DNA from: Candidatus Saccharimonadota bacterium
GTDB lineage: Bacteria > Patescibacteriota > Saccharimonadia > Saccharimonadales > Saccharimonadaceae
Assembly: GCA_017431105.1 (NCBI GenBank)
Contig: JAFRLS010000034.1
Location: 124,001-188,000 of the forward strand
Reading direction: 5' to 3'
DNA length: 64,000 nt
Part shown: positions 52,623 through 60,374 of the stretch, piece by piece
How positions within the stretch are numbered: position 1 is the stretch's first letter
Layout of the letters: every line of letters begins with the position of its first letter
Program-made: the position numbers and the translations under genes
The notes under the pieces: generated by a model
Databases searched by the model: none
Told to the model about the DNA's origin: nothing
Seen by the model: the letters and a program-made list of their open reading frames with translations, nothing else

Positions 52623-52715
52623 GGAGGGTTACCCAAGTGGCTGAAGGGGACGGTTTGCTAAATCGTTAGGCTGGGGCGACCTGGCGCGGGAGTTCGAATC
52701 TCCCACCCTCCGCCA
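52623..52715 (+). tRNA. tRNA-Ser (anticodon GCU)
   Basis: The 93-nt tRNA has a class II long variable arm. The acceptor stem GGAGGGT pairs with ACCCTCC; discriminator G and an encoded CCA follow at 52712-52715. The anticodon loop TTTGCTAAA gives GCT, reading AGC/AGU serine codons. The T-arm GGGAGTTCGAATCTCCC is canonical. A near-identical copy of the last 21 bases lies 77 bp downstream. Confidence 0.96.
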
Positions 52716-52738
52716 TTTTTGTTTCACAGAAACTTGAA

Positions 52739-52792
52739 AAAGCGAGATATCGGTTCTCGCTTCGTTCGAAGCGAATCTCCCGCCCTCCGCCA
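52739..52792 (+). repeat. Hairpin plus duplicated 3' end of tRNA-Ser
   Basis: A stem of AGCGAGA (52741-52747) with TCTCGCT (52755-52761) is followed by the palindrome GCTTCGTTCGAAGC (52759-52772). The segment 52772-52792 matches 20 of 21 bases of the tRNA 3' end (52695-52715), including CCA. There is no second tRNA body. It may be a residue of tRNA duplication or of integration at the tRNA 3' end. Confidence 0.75.
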
Positions 52793-52830
52793 GGATTGAT
52801 TTCAAATAGAGTGTGTGATATAATGTGGGT

Positions 52831-53253
52831 ATGAGAAAGTTTTTGAGAGTTATTTTACCAATATTAATATGTGGCGTTTTTGCGGTCGCAATGGTAGCGA
52901 ACGTGTCGGCGTTGACTTTGCAAGAAGGTGCGGAGGCCGCACGATGTGATGGTTGTCCGACAGATTTGTTTGGCAATACTGGCGTGTTTCGCCAAGTGAC
53001 TAATACGATTCTTTATATTGTTGGTATTATTGCTGTTATTATGTTAATCATTGGCGGTATTAAGTATGTGGTTTCTGGTGGTGATTCTAAAAAGGTGACT
53101 GATGCAAAAAATACGGTGCTCTATGCAATTATTGGCTTAGTTGTATGTTTCTTGGCATTTGCGATTGTAAACTTTGTAATTTCGGCGTTGCCAGCTTCTA
53201 ATGAAGCTGAGTCTGAGGCGGCGTCATTGATCCAAGCTGCTTATTGCAAGTAA
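52831..53253 (+). CDS. VirB2/TrbC-like pilin protein (copy 1)
   Basis: The 140-aa protein has a signal peptide (about 1-27, ending VSA-LTLQ), a short exposed region with CDGC, and two transmembrane helices. The helices are separated by a cytoplasmic SGGDSKKVTDAKNTV loop. This hydrophobic hairpin with the S-x-GD-xx-K loop is shared by the proteins at 54561, 54947 and 55396. In T4SS such proteins form the pilus or a surface filament. TATAAT at 52819-52824 is 6 nt before the ATG; the GTG at 52825 is rejected as start. The end overlaps the convergent comF gene by 30 bp. Confidence 0.88.
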   Translation: MRKFLRVILPILICGVFAVAMVANVSALTLQEGAEAARCDGCPTDLFGNTGVFRQVTNTILYIVGIIAVIMLIIGGIKYVVSGGDSKKVTDAKNTVLYAIIGLVVCFLAFAIVNFVISALPASNEAESEAASLIQAAYCK

Positions 53254-53886
53254 TACGACGACGATTTTGGAAACTCCAGCTTGCTGGAGTTTTTTGACGG
53301 CAGCTTTCATGCTGGCGCCGGTGGTCCAAACATCGTCTAGTAAAATATAAGTGATGTTAGAGTCGACCTTGGTCTTATTGGAAATAAAATAGGCAGATTT
53401 GGCTTGGGCGAGGCGAGTTTTGCGATTTGCGCCAACCTGGACAGTGTTTTTATTACGGATGAGAATTTTTTGGACTTTTAAATGGCGAATTTTGGCAAGG
53501 TGCTTAGCAAGAAGAAGCGTATGGTCTAAACCGCGAGCGCGAATATGCTGTGATACGGTAGGAAGAGGAACGACGATTGAATTTGGCGGGAAATCCGGGA
53601 GGGAAGCGTTTAAGAGTTCGGCGAGTTTGGTGGCGAGAGCGCGAGTGGAATTATATTTAAAGTCGTGAATTAGTGTATCTAAAAGACCAGAACGCTGATC
53701 TATGGTATAGACAGAAGGAAACTTTTTAGGTAGATTTTTGAGATTAGGTGTAGAACGTTGTTTAATTATGTTATTTTTACAACAGTCACAAAGGATTGTG
53801 CCGAGACATCCACAACCCCTACAGGAGTGGGGGGCGATGAGGTCTAGAGGGTTTAAAATTGTTGTGTTTTTTACAATAAAATTCAT
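53224..53886 (-). CDS. ComF family phosphoribosyltransferase-like protein
   Basis: The 220-aa protein has an N-terminal zinc-ribbon, CRGCGCLGTILCDCC (near 18-32). A C-terminal PRTase domain contains VPLPTVSQHIRARGLDHTLLLAKHLAK and the PRPP loop ITYILLDDVWTTGASM. ComF proteins (Bacillus ComFC, Haemophilus ComF) are needed for natural DNA uptake. The start at 53886 is chosen; a 16-codon extension lies across the hsp20 promoter. The final 30 bp overlap the convergent pilin gene. Competence in this organism is inferred only from this family. Confidence 0.9.
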   Translation of the reverse strand: MNFIVKNTTILNPLDLIAPHSCRGCGCLGTILCDCCKNNIIKQRSTPNLKNLPKKFPSVYTIDQRSGLLDTLIHDFKYNSTRALATKLAELLNASLPDFPPNSIVVPLPTVSQHIRARGLDHTLLLAKHLAKIRHLKVQKILIRNKNTVQVGANRKTRLAQAKSAYFISNKTKVDSNITYILLDDVWTTGASMKAAVKKLQQAGVSKIVVVLLAISSLDQ

Positions 53887-53893
53887 ATTTCTC

Positions 53894-53922
53894 TTGATTT
53901 TACTACTGGGATGCTTTATAAT
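53894..53922 (+). promoter_or_regulatory. Sigma70-type promoter of hsp20
   Basis: TTGATT at 53894-53899 and TATAAT at 53917-53922 have 17-bp spacing and lead to a ~22-nt leader with GGAGG (53942-53946) before the ATG at 53951. No CIRCE-like repeat is seen here, so its control differs from groESL. Confidence 0.7.
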
Positions 53923-53950
53923 AAAGCATAACAATATAAGTGGAGGAAAT

Positions 53951-54445
53951 ATGGCTCGTACAAACAGTGACGATTTGCTGATGGAGGATGATCTCGCCGC
54001 TGCTTTCTTGGGAGGCGATGAAGAAGTCGTGGCCCCAAAAGAGGCGGAGGAAGAAGAAGTTCCTCAAGAATCTAGCGAACCAGTAGAAGATGAGTGGGAA
54101 AATGCCGACGATTTCCCAGGACAACTCGCTGTAGATGTCTACGAAACCGCCGATAAACTAGTAGTTAAGGCTCGGACTGCCGGTATATCGAAATCTGACC
54201 TCGATGTTAGTATTTCCGACAATATTTTGACGATTTCTGGTGTGCTTTCTGGTGGTGAAGATGAGCAAACAACTAGGTGGCATATCCAAGAATGTTATTG
54301 GGGTGAGTTTTCCCGTACGATTGCTTTGCCGGTGCAAGTACGTGAAGATGAGAATAGCGTGAAAGCTGAGCTTAAAGATGGTGTATTAACGATTACCTTC
54401 GAAAAGGAAAAGGCTGAAGCGCCAAAGAAGATTGCGATCCAATAA
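53951..54445 (+). CDS. Hsp20/alpha-crystallin small heat-shock protein
   Basis: Small heat-shock proteins hold unfolding proteins in large oligomers. The 164-aa protein has a very acidic N-terminal arm (about 15-55, with EAEEEEVPQESSEPVEDEWEN). The alpha-crystallin domain spans about 57-155, with VDVYETADKLVVKARTAGISKSDLDVSI, the NILTISG strand and the signature AELKDGVLTITFEKE. The start at 53951 is fixed by GGAGG 4 nt upstream; the longer open frame extends back through comF and the promoter. A terminator follows. Confidence 0.93.
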   Translation: MARTNSDDLLMEDDLAAAFLGGDEEVVAPKEAEEEEVPQESSEPVEDEWENADDFPGQLAVDVYETADKLVVKARTAGISKSDLDVSISDNILTISGVLSGGEDEQTTRWHIQECYWGEFSRTIALPVQVREDENSVKAELKDGVLTITFEKEKAEAPKKIAIQ

Positions 54446-54464
54446 AAGTTCTACAAGGATAGAT

Positions 54465-54494
54465 AAGTCGTTCCTGCTTAGGAGCGACTTTTTT
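54465..54494 (+). terminator. Rho-independent terminator of hsp20
   Basis: AAGTCGTTCC (54465-54474) pairs with GGAGCGACTT (54481-54490) including one G-U, around TGCTTA, followed by TTTT. It lies about 20 bp after the hsp20 stop. Confidence 0.85.
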
Positions 54495-54515
54495 GAGCGT
54501 TATTTGTCTTGGTAA

Positions 54516-54547
54516 AAAAATATCCCTCGTAAAGGAGGGATATTTTT
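54516..54547. terminator. Bidirectional terminator between hsp20 and pilin genes
   Basis: AAAAATATCCCTC (54516-54528) pairs perfectly with GAGGGATATTTTT (54535-54547), loop GTAAAG. A- and T-runs on both flanks allow use on either strand, in particular for the leftward pilin operon ending at 54561. Confidence 0.8.
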
Positions 54548-54560
54548 ATTAAAGAATCTA

Positions 54561-54857
54561 TTATTGATTAATGGCGCCAATGACGAAGTTGGTAATGGCG
54601 AAGGCAAGGACACAAATAACCATGCCGATTATGCCATAGAGAATGATATCCTTAGCTTTTTTGACTTTGCCAGCATCGCCAGAAGAAGTCATATAATTAA
54701 TACCACCAATGATGATAAGGATGACACATACTATGCCGAGCATACCGATTACAGCGTTGATGATGTTCGTCACGGTTTTTTCAATGTCGCCGGAATCACC
54801 ATTAGCTAAATTGTTTATTTGCGTTTTTGTCGCTAGCGTTATTAGAGTTTCTTTCAT
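54561..54857 (-). CDS. VirB2/TrbC-like pilin protein (copy 2)
   Basis: The 98-aa protein is the shortest of the set. A polar N-terminus of about 28 residues without an obvious signal peptide is followed by two transmembrane helices (about 30-55 and 70-93). The loop is SSGDAGKVKKAKDII. The core is very close to the copy at 54947 (identical SSGDAGKVKKAKD), suggesting recent duplication. It starts after an AAAGG Shine-Dalgarno and is the last of three leftward pilin-like genes. Confidence 0.88.
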   Translation of the reverse strand: MKETLITLATKTQINNLANGDSGDIEKTVTNIINAVIGMLGIVCVILIIIGGINYMTSSGDAGKVKKAKDIILYGIIGMVICVLAFAITNFVIGAINQ

Positions 54858-54946
54858 GATTGCCTTTACTTAATTTAATTTGATTTTAACATTTTTTAAA
54901 AGAATGTACAAGTGGTATTTATTATGTTTTGTTTGAGGTTGCTTTG

Positions 54947-55375
54947 TTATGGCGTGCTTGTACTATTAGTCGTAGAGTTGGATTCATTGATGGCGTTAAT
55001 AGCAAAGTTAGCGATAGCGAAGGAGAGTGCGCATACGGCAAGACCAATGCAGGCATAAAGAATTGTATCTTTAGCTTTTTTGACTTTGCCAGCATCGCCA
55101 GAAGAGGTCATATAGCCAACGCCACCGATGACGATAAATATAACTGCAACTAGACCTAGCATGCCTATAATGGCGTTTATAATATTTATAACGACAGAGT
55201 CTATGGCTTGAGTACTAGCTCCATCGCAGCCGGCAGCGTCCTTAACTGCTTGTGGGACATTGCAATCGGTATCGCAAACGCTTTTGCAATCTGCATAAAC
55301 TGGGCTTAGCATAGTGATGGCTGGTATAAATATAGCCAACATAACTATGATGATTTTAGTGATTTTAGATTTCAT
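54947..55375 (-). CDS. VirB2/TrbC-like pilin protein (copy 3)
   Basis: The 142-aa protein has a signal peptide (about 1-28, ending VYA-DCKS) and a Cys-rich exposed segment with CKSVCDTDC and AAGCDG. The two-helix pilin core follows with the SSGDAGKVKKAKDTI loop. A Ser/Thr/Asn-rich tail ends STTNSTSTP. The four or five extracellular cysteines differ from copy 2 and suggest a disulfide-stabilised surface part. A strong AAAGGAGGA Shine-Dalgarno precedes the start, 20 bp downstream of the tandem copy. Confidence 0.88.
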   Translation of the reverse strand: MKSKITKIIIVMLAIFIPAITMLSPVYADCKSVCDTDCNVPQAVKDAAGCDGASTQAIDSVVINIINAIIGMLGLVAVIFIVIGGVGYMTSSGDAGKVKKAKDTILYACIGLAVCALSFAIANFAINAINESNSTTNSTSTP

Positions 55376-55395
55376 ATTCCTCCTTTGTTTTTAAA

Positions 55396-56112
55396 CTATG
55401 GTGTAGGCGTCGTGCCATTACTAATAATGCCAGATACGACTGAGACGATGATTTCGGATAAACCAACGATGGCAAGGCCTATAAGTGCATAAGTTATGGT
55501 GTTTTTGGACTTTTGGAGTTTATTGGCGTCACCTGAGGAGGTTATGTAACCGACACCACCAATTACTAAGAATATTGCGGAAACCACGCCAGCAATGCCG
55601 ATCACCCAGCCGACGAGATTTGTGACGAGAGTTTCGGGGGCACTATTAATACAGGCAGAATTATCCGATGCACAATCTGCAAGACTGGTATCGCCAATTA
55701 AGGCTATGCGAATAGCTCCTAAGATTATGGTAGATAAAGTAACGATGGCGAGGCCGATGAAGGCGTGAGTGAGGGTTTTTTTGCCAGAAGAAACTTTATT
55801 TGGGTCGCCGGAGGAGAACATATATAAATAACCGCCATAGATGACGTAACCGATTACTAGGTACGCCGCCACGACGCTAATATCTAGAAGTATATTGGTA
55901 GCTATTTTCCATATATTAGCCGCCAATTCTTTTTCGCTTGTTGGCGTTTCAACATCGCAGTCCCAAGAGGTGAGACCTAAAAAATTAGGGCAAGGATCGC
56001 CGTTTATGCGATTGTCGGCGTATGCTGGTGTTTTATTAGCTATGTTTATTAATGTGAAAGTAGATATTAGTATGGCTGCAAATACGAGTAGTTTTTTCAA
56101 AAAATTTTTCAT
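55396..56112 (-). CDS. Tandem-duplicated VirB2/TrbC-like pilin protein (copy 4)
   Basis: The 238-aa protein has a signal peptide (about 1-32, ending AYA-DNR). Two consecutive pilin-like helix hairpins follow. The first loop is FSSGDPNKVSSGKKTL (about 100-115) and the second TSSGDANKLQKSKNTI (about 190-205), giving four transmembrane helices. Between them lies an exposed segment with CASDNSACINS. The duplicated form looks like an intragenic fusion of two pilin units and may cap or anchor a filament. It is first of the leftward three-gene set. Confidence 0.87.
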   Translation of the reverse strand: MKNFLKKLLVFAAILISTFTLINIANKTPAYADNRINGDPCPNFLGLTSWDCDVETPTSEKELAANIWKIATNILLDISVVAAYLVIGYVIYGGYLYMFSSGDPNKVSSGKKTLTHAFIGLAIVTLSTIILGAIRIALIGDTSLADCASDNSACINSAPETLVTNLVGWVIGIAGVVSAIFLVIGGVGYITSSGDANKLQKSKNTITYALIGLAIVGLSEIIVSVVSGIISNGTTPTP

Positions 56113-56192
56113 TGCATAATCCGTTGATTAACTTAACTTAATATTAGCATAAAAAAACAAAAAGGCCAACGGGGATTTTTAGGTAAATACTC

Positions 56193-56246
56193 TTGACAAA
56201 AACGCTTATGCGTGCTATAATTAAAACACGCCTTAAAAGGGAGGCG
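56193..56246 (+). promoter_or_regulatory. Strong promoter and leader of the T4SS operon
   Basis: TTGACA at 56193-56198 and TATAAT at 56216-56221 with 17-bp spacing match the sigma70 consensus exactly, the strongest promoter seen here. In the leader, CGCCT (56229-56233) can pair with AGGCG (56242-56246), and part of the Shine-Dalgarno-like GGGAGG (56239-56244) lies in that stem. The ATG at 56258 is 13 nt beyond it. Confidence 0.8.
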
Positions 56247-56257
56247 ATATTTTTACT

Positions 56258-59200
56258 ATGATAGCAAAAAGATTTTCAAAAAATCGTTTAATAAAGACCA
56301 TTTTTGGTTGTCTTTTTGCTATTGTAAGCTTGTTTTCATTGGCTGCACCTGCGGGTATAGTATATGCTGATGAAGAGCCTGTGGAAGAACCAGTACATAT
56401 TGAGCTTGGCACGGATGCAGATAGAACTACACATGAAACGGAAGGGGTTGTTGAGAAAAAACCAGAGACAGGAGCTTCTTGTGAAGACAGTTTAGGTGAA
56501 TTGGGGTGGTGGGTATGTCCACAAACTGGCAAGATTGCTAAGGCAGTGGATTGGCTATACGATAAGATAGAGGATATTTTAGTAATTAATCCGGTAGAGG
56601 CTAAGGATGGTTCGCCGATTTATGAAATCTGGAAATATGCAAGAGGAATTACTAACATAATATTTATTATATTCTTGTTAGTGGTGATCTATTCACAATT
56701 AACGGGCGTAGGTATTTCTAATTATGGGATTAAGAAGGTGCTGCCTAAGTTAATCGTGACGGCGATTTTGGTGAATTTAAGCTTTATTATTTGTTCTTTG
56801 GCGGTGGATGTTTCGAATATTGTTGGTGATAGTATTAGAGGGGTGTTTACGGCGATTGAAGAAACGACTTTGACGAATTTTCAGGTGACTGACGATATGC
56901 GTGTAACGTTGGCAGAGATGTATTCGGCGTTGGCGGGTGGAGAAGCACTAGCAATTGGCGCAGCTTTTATTGGGTTTGAAACTGGGGCAATTTGGATGTT
57001 AATACCAGTGGTGCTTGGGGCAATAGTAGCAGTAGCTTCTGGTTTAATCACGATTGCGCTCCGTCAGGCAGTGGTGATACTTTTGATTATGATTGCACCA
57101 CTTGCAATTGTGGCTTATATGTTACCGAATACCGAACAATGGTTTAAAAAATGGAAACAACTCTTTACGAAGATGTTGGTATTTTATCCAATGTTTTCGC
57201 TTTTGTTTGGGGCATCTAGTTTGGCGGGGTGGGCGATTATAGCAAGTGCTAGCGATGGTTTTGGATTGTTGCTTGGTGTGGCAGTACAAATTTTCCCACT
57301 GTTTTTCTCATGGAATTTGATGAAGATGTCTGGCACATTCTTAGGCACGGTCAACGCGAAAATTCGGAATTTGGCGGCGAAACCGCTTGCTTCGAATCGA
57401 GCATGGGCAGAATCGCGTCGCATGAATAGAAGAGCAAACACTTTGGCAAATGGGATTACTCCGTCTGCTGGGTTGATGCGATATATGGAAAAAAGGCGCG
57501 CGTTAAGAGAAGAGGATACGAAGAATGCTGCGATGATTACTTCTGGCAGGACAACGATGTATGTACAACGAAAGATTGCAGACAGTAAGATTGGAGATAT
57601 GGAAAGCTCTTCTAAAAGGACGTCGCGCTATACGCGTAATGCTAAATTGGCACGGAATTATTCATTAAAGGAGAAGAACGCAGTTTCGCACACTGAACAC
57701 GTGTTAAATAATTATAACAAGTATTTCGATCATGGGAGTCTTGATGAAAGGATTGGCAAACAAGCTCAAGATGCCTGGATTGATTACGGGCGTGCAGCGT
57801 ATCTGAAAGATATTGACGAAGAAAACGATATTAATTTCTTGGTTGATAGATACCTAAAGATTAACGAACGTGACGAAAATAATAATCCTAAATTTGAAGA
57901 CGAGTTTAATAAATATATCAGATCTGTTACTGGGCCAAATGGTGAACAACGTTTGATGGCTAAGATTATTGCACAGGCAGCAAAGGTTGAATCTAAACAA
58001 CGAGCTGAATTCAATATCATGTATGCAAAGTGGGGGCACAATGGTTATAATAAAAGGGCTTTTCGTGATTGGATTGTTGGATATAAGACTAATGATGATG
58101 GTTGGGCAGTAGATGAAAATGGCAAACGTCTACTTGTTTTAGGCAAGGATGGTAAGCCAATAAAAGACGAAAATGGTAATAATGTGCCGTTAGAGGTTGT
58201 ACAAGGTGATGCTCTCACGAAGGCTCCAGAACGTTTAGTGCTTTATGATAAAAGAGATGAAAATGGGTTGTATTATGACTTTAAGGATCAAAATGGCAAT
58301 ATTATAGCAAGAGTTCATCGTGGTATTGGCGATGATGGCAAAAATCATGATGATGCAGCGTTTATAAAAGAGACTCTTTCGAATTACGATATCCCAATTG
58401 CAGACCCTATCAACAATATTTATTCTATTCTTGCTGGTGTGAAAGCATGGGATGGCAAAGAAGGTGAGCGTGGAGATATTAATGTTTTGAATGGCCATAG
58501 TGATATTGGTCTTGCTAGGTATAGCACTACGATTGGACGTGCTATGAAGGAGTATAAAGGGAATGCAGCATGGGCTGGCTCGATGTTTAATTCTGGTATT
58601 GGCAATCGCCAAATCAAGAACTCTTCACAGCATGCAATCTGGGTATTGGATAGTATTGTAAAAACATTGAAGCCAGGAGCGTTTAATACGCAAAACCCAG
58701 CTTCGGTTGAATATGTGAGATCGATTTTGGATCCAAATAATTGGAAAGAAATTTTTACGGAAAAAGAATTGATAAATGCCGTGAATATTAATAACAAGCT
58801 TTATGGTGGTGAAAATTGGAAATATGATGAAGAAGGGAACGTTGTGCGTCGTCCGGATGGTGAGATTGACTATGAAACAGTGCCGAATCCAACTTATGAA
58901 CAACGTTTGAACACTTTGAAGCGTAAACTTTTGATTCCGGCGATGCAAAAAATATTGCCAGCATTTGATAGGCTCAGGACAAGCAATACTGCGGATAATC
59001 AGAAACCTGGTACTGCAGATGAGCAATACAAGTTCTTGAAGATGGTTCAAGACAGATGGGAACATAACCCAACGATTCCGTTTGATCCAACACTAGTTGA
59101 TCAGGATCTTCAATCTGAGGCGCGAGCTTTCCGTAAAAGAAAGCATGATAAAGATGGCAATTTAATATATGATTCTGCATCTGATGATAGGGCTCCTGAT

Positions 59201-59401
59201 AATCTTCTAGAGTCATTAAGAACAGCCTACGATAGAGCTATGACGCCAGAAGACTTGAGAAGCGAAATATTCGCTATATTAAGAAGTAATGATAGATATA
59301 GTAGAGCATTGATGCGGTTTGACGAACTATGCAATGAAAATCCTGATGCAACGATGCAGGAAATTAGTAACTGGTTTAACGACTTAGACGTTTTAGTATA
59401 A
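56258..59401 (+). CDS. VirB6/TrbL-like T4SS membrane protein
   Basis: The 1047-aa protein has a signal peptide (about 1-32, ending VYA-DEEP) and a short exposed region to about residue 125 with CEDSLGELGWWVCP. About six to seven transmembrane helices follow (about 128-360), including SQLTGVGISNYGIKKVLPK and IMIAPLAIVAYMLPNTEQWFKKW. A ~680-residue basic, helical cytoplasmic tail follows, with a calcium-loop-like series such as DEDG/DENG repeats around 610-680. VirB6 proteins line the inner-membrane channel of T4SS. It is the first gene in the unit leading to PrgI and VirB4. Confidence 0.88.
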   Translation: MIAKRFSKNRLIKTIFGCLFAIVSLFSLAAPAGIVYADEEPVEEPVHIELGTDADRTTHETEGVVEKKPETGASCEDSLGELGWWVCPQTGKIAKAVDWLYDKIEDILVINPVEAKDGSPIYEIWKYARGITNIIFIIFLLVVIYSQLTGVGISNYGIKKVLPKLIVTAILVNLSFIICSLAVDVSNIVGDSIRGVFTAIEETTLTNFQVTDDMRVTLAEMYSALAGGEALAIGAAFIGFETGAIWMLIPVVLGAIVAVASGLITIALRQAVVILLIMIAPLAIVAYMLPNTEQWFKKWKQLFTKMLVFYPMFSLLFGASSLAGWAIIASASDGFGLLLGVAVQIFPLFFSWNLMKMSGTFLGTVNAKIRNLAAKPLASNRAWAESRRMNRRANTLANGITPSAGLMRYMEKRRALREEDTKNAAMITSGRTTMYVQRKIADSKIGDMESSSKRTSRYTRNAKLARNYSLKEKNAVSHTEHVLNNYNKYFDHGSLDERIGKQAQDAWIDYGRAAYLKDIDEENDINFLVDRYLKINERDENNNPKFEDEFNKYIRSVTGPNGEQRLMAKIIAQAAKVESKQRAEFNIMYAKWGHNGYNKRAFRDWIVGYKTNDDGWAVDENGKRLLVLGKDGKPIKDENGNNVPLEVVQGDALTKAPERLVLYDKRDENGLYYDFKDQNGNIIARVHRGIGDDGKNHDDAAFIKETLSNYDIPIADPINNIYSILAGVKAWDGKEGERGDINVLNGHSDIGLARYSTTIGRAMKEYKGNAAWAGSMFNSGIGNRQIKNSSQHAIWVLDSIVKTLKPGAFNTQNPASVEYVRSILDPNNWKEIFTEKELINAVNINNKLYGGENWKYDEEGNVVRRPDGEIDYETVPNPTYEQRLNTLKRKLLIPAMQKILPAFDRLRTSNTADNQKPGTADEQYKFLKMVQDRWEHNPTIPFDPTLVDQDLQSEARAFRKRKHDKDGNLIYDSASDDRAPDNLLESLRTAYDRAMTPEDLRSEIFAILRSNDRYSRALMRFDELCNENPDATMQEISNWFNDLDVLV

Positions 59402-59480
59402 AGCATCTCGATTTATGAGATTTAAATATTAAAATTATTCTTATGCTTATTTTTAGGGGTTATGTTATAATATATAGTAT

Positions 59481-60371
59481 ATGGCGGAATATAAGGTGCC
59501 TCAGGATGTTGAGGCAGACGATAAGCTTATCGGGCCGTTTAGTTTTCGGCAGTTTGTTTATCTTTTGATTGCGGCTGGTTTGATTGCGTTAGCCGTAGGT
59601 CTTTTTAATATTTTTCCGCTACTTACGATTATCCCGGTTCCGTTTGTATTGTTTTTTCTGATATTAGCTTTACCACTTAAAAAGGATCAGCCGATGGAGA
59701 CTTATCTTGCGGCGATAGTGTCTTATTATTTGAAGCCACATAACCGACTTTGGACGCCAGGACAAAGAGAATCAACAATTTTGATTACGGCACCGAAGAT
59801 TGTGGAGGAGGTACGTACAAGAGATATCTCGCAAGAAGAAGCAACACATAGATTGTCATTTTTGGCAGATATCGTAGATACGGAGGGGCAAGCAATTAAA
59901 GGTGCAATTCCGAATTCAATGCGTGAGGAAATAGTGGCGGAAGCGAGCGCGACAAACGATATGTTCGATGACTATAAGGCAGTTACGTTAAATGAGACGA
60001 TTGAACAGAATAAAATCGAGCGGCATGAGGAAGTAATACGTGAGATGCGTGAGGCGATAAACCGCAACGAAAATATTGGTGTTGCTGGTGCAGTAATACA
60101 AAATGACCATGGGAAGATAGAAACGCCAGCCGTAGAGGCGGTGAGTATGAAAGCGCCAAGGCCAGAACAAATGACAGAACCAGCGGAAGAACATAGTGCA
60201 GTGATAGTAATGCCAGAACCAACTTCGCAAGAAAAAAAGCCGACAAATCCGCTGAAACCTAGTATAATGGAGCTAGCAAACAATTCTGATTTTACTGTCG
60301 CGACGATTGCAAAAGAAGCTAACCGTATAAAGAGAAAGGACGATGGCGAAGTTTTTATATCGCTGCACTAA
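59481..60371 (+). CDS. PrgI family T4SS protein with long cytoplasmic tail
   Basis: PrgI-like small membrane proteins accompany VirB4 in Gram-positive-type conjugation systems. Residues 1-100 of this 296-aa protein match the family: YKVPQDVEADDKLIGPFSFRQFVYLL, two helices at about 26-68, then YLAAIVSYYLKPHNRLWTPGQR. An additional ~190-residue polar tail, not usual for ~100-aa PrgI proteins, is rich in Glu, Ala and Pro and may bind other T4SS parts. TATAAT at 59466-59471 is 9 nt from the ATG, so a separate near-leaderless start exists within the operon. Confidence 0.88.
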   Translation: MAEYKVPQDVEADDKLIGPFSFRQFVYLLIAAGLIALAVGLFNIFPLLTIIPVPFVLFFLILALPLKKDQPMETYLAAIVSYYLKPHNRLWTPGQRESTILITAPKIVEEVRTRDISQEEATHRLSFLADIVDTEGQAIKGAIPNSMREEIVAEASATNDMFDDYKAVTLNETIEQNKIERHEEVIREMREAINRNENIGVAGAVIQNDHGKIETPAVEAVSMKAPRPEQMTEPAEEHSAVIVMPEPTSQEKKPTNPLKPSIMELANNSDFTVATIAKEANRIKRKDDGEVFISLH

Positions 60372-60374
60372 ATT

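Noticed and set aside
52565-52636. 24-codon N-terminal extension of the membrane protein ending at 52097
   Set aside because: It would run into the first bases of tRNA-Ser and cross the -10 box; the start at 52564 gives a normal protein.
59406-59424. Terminator after the VirB6-like gene at 56258
   Set aside because: ATCTC/GAGAT forms only a weak 5-bp stem without a clear T-run; more likely transcription continues into prgI or is only partly attenuated.
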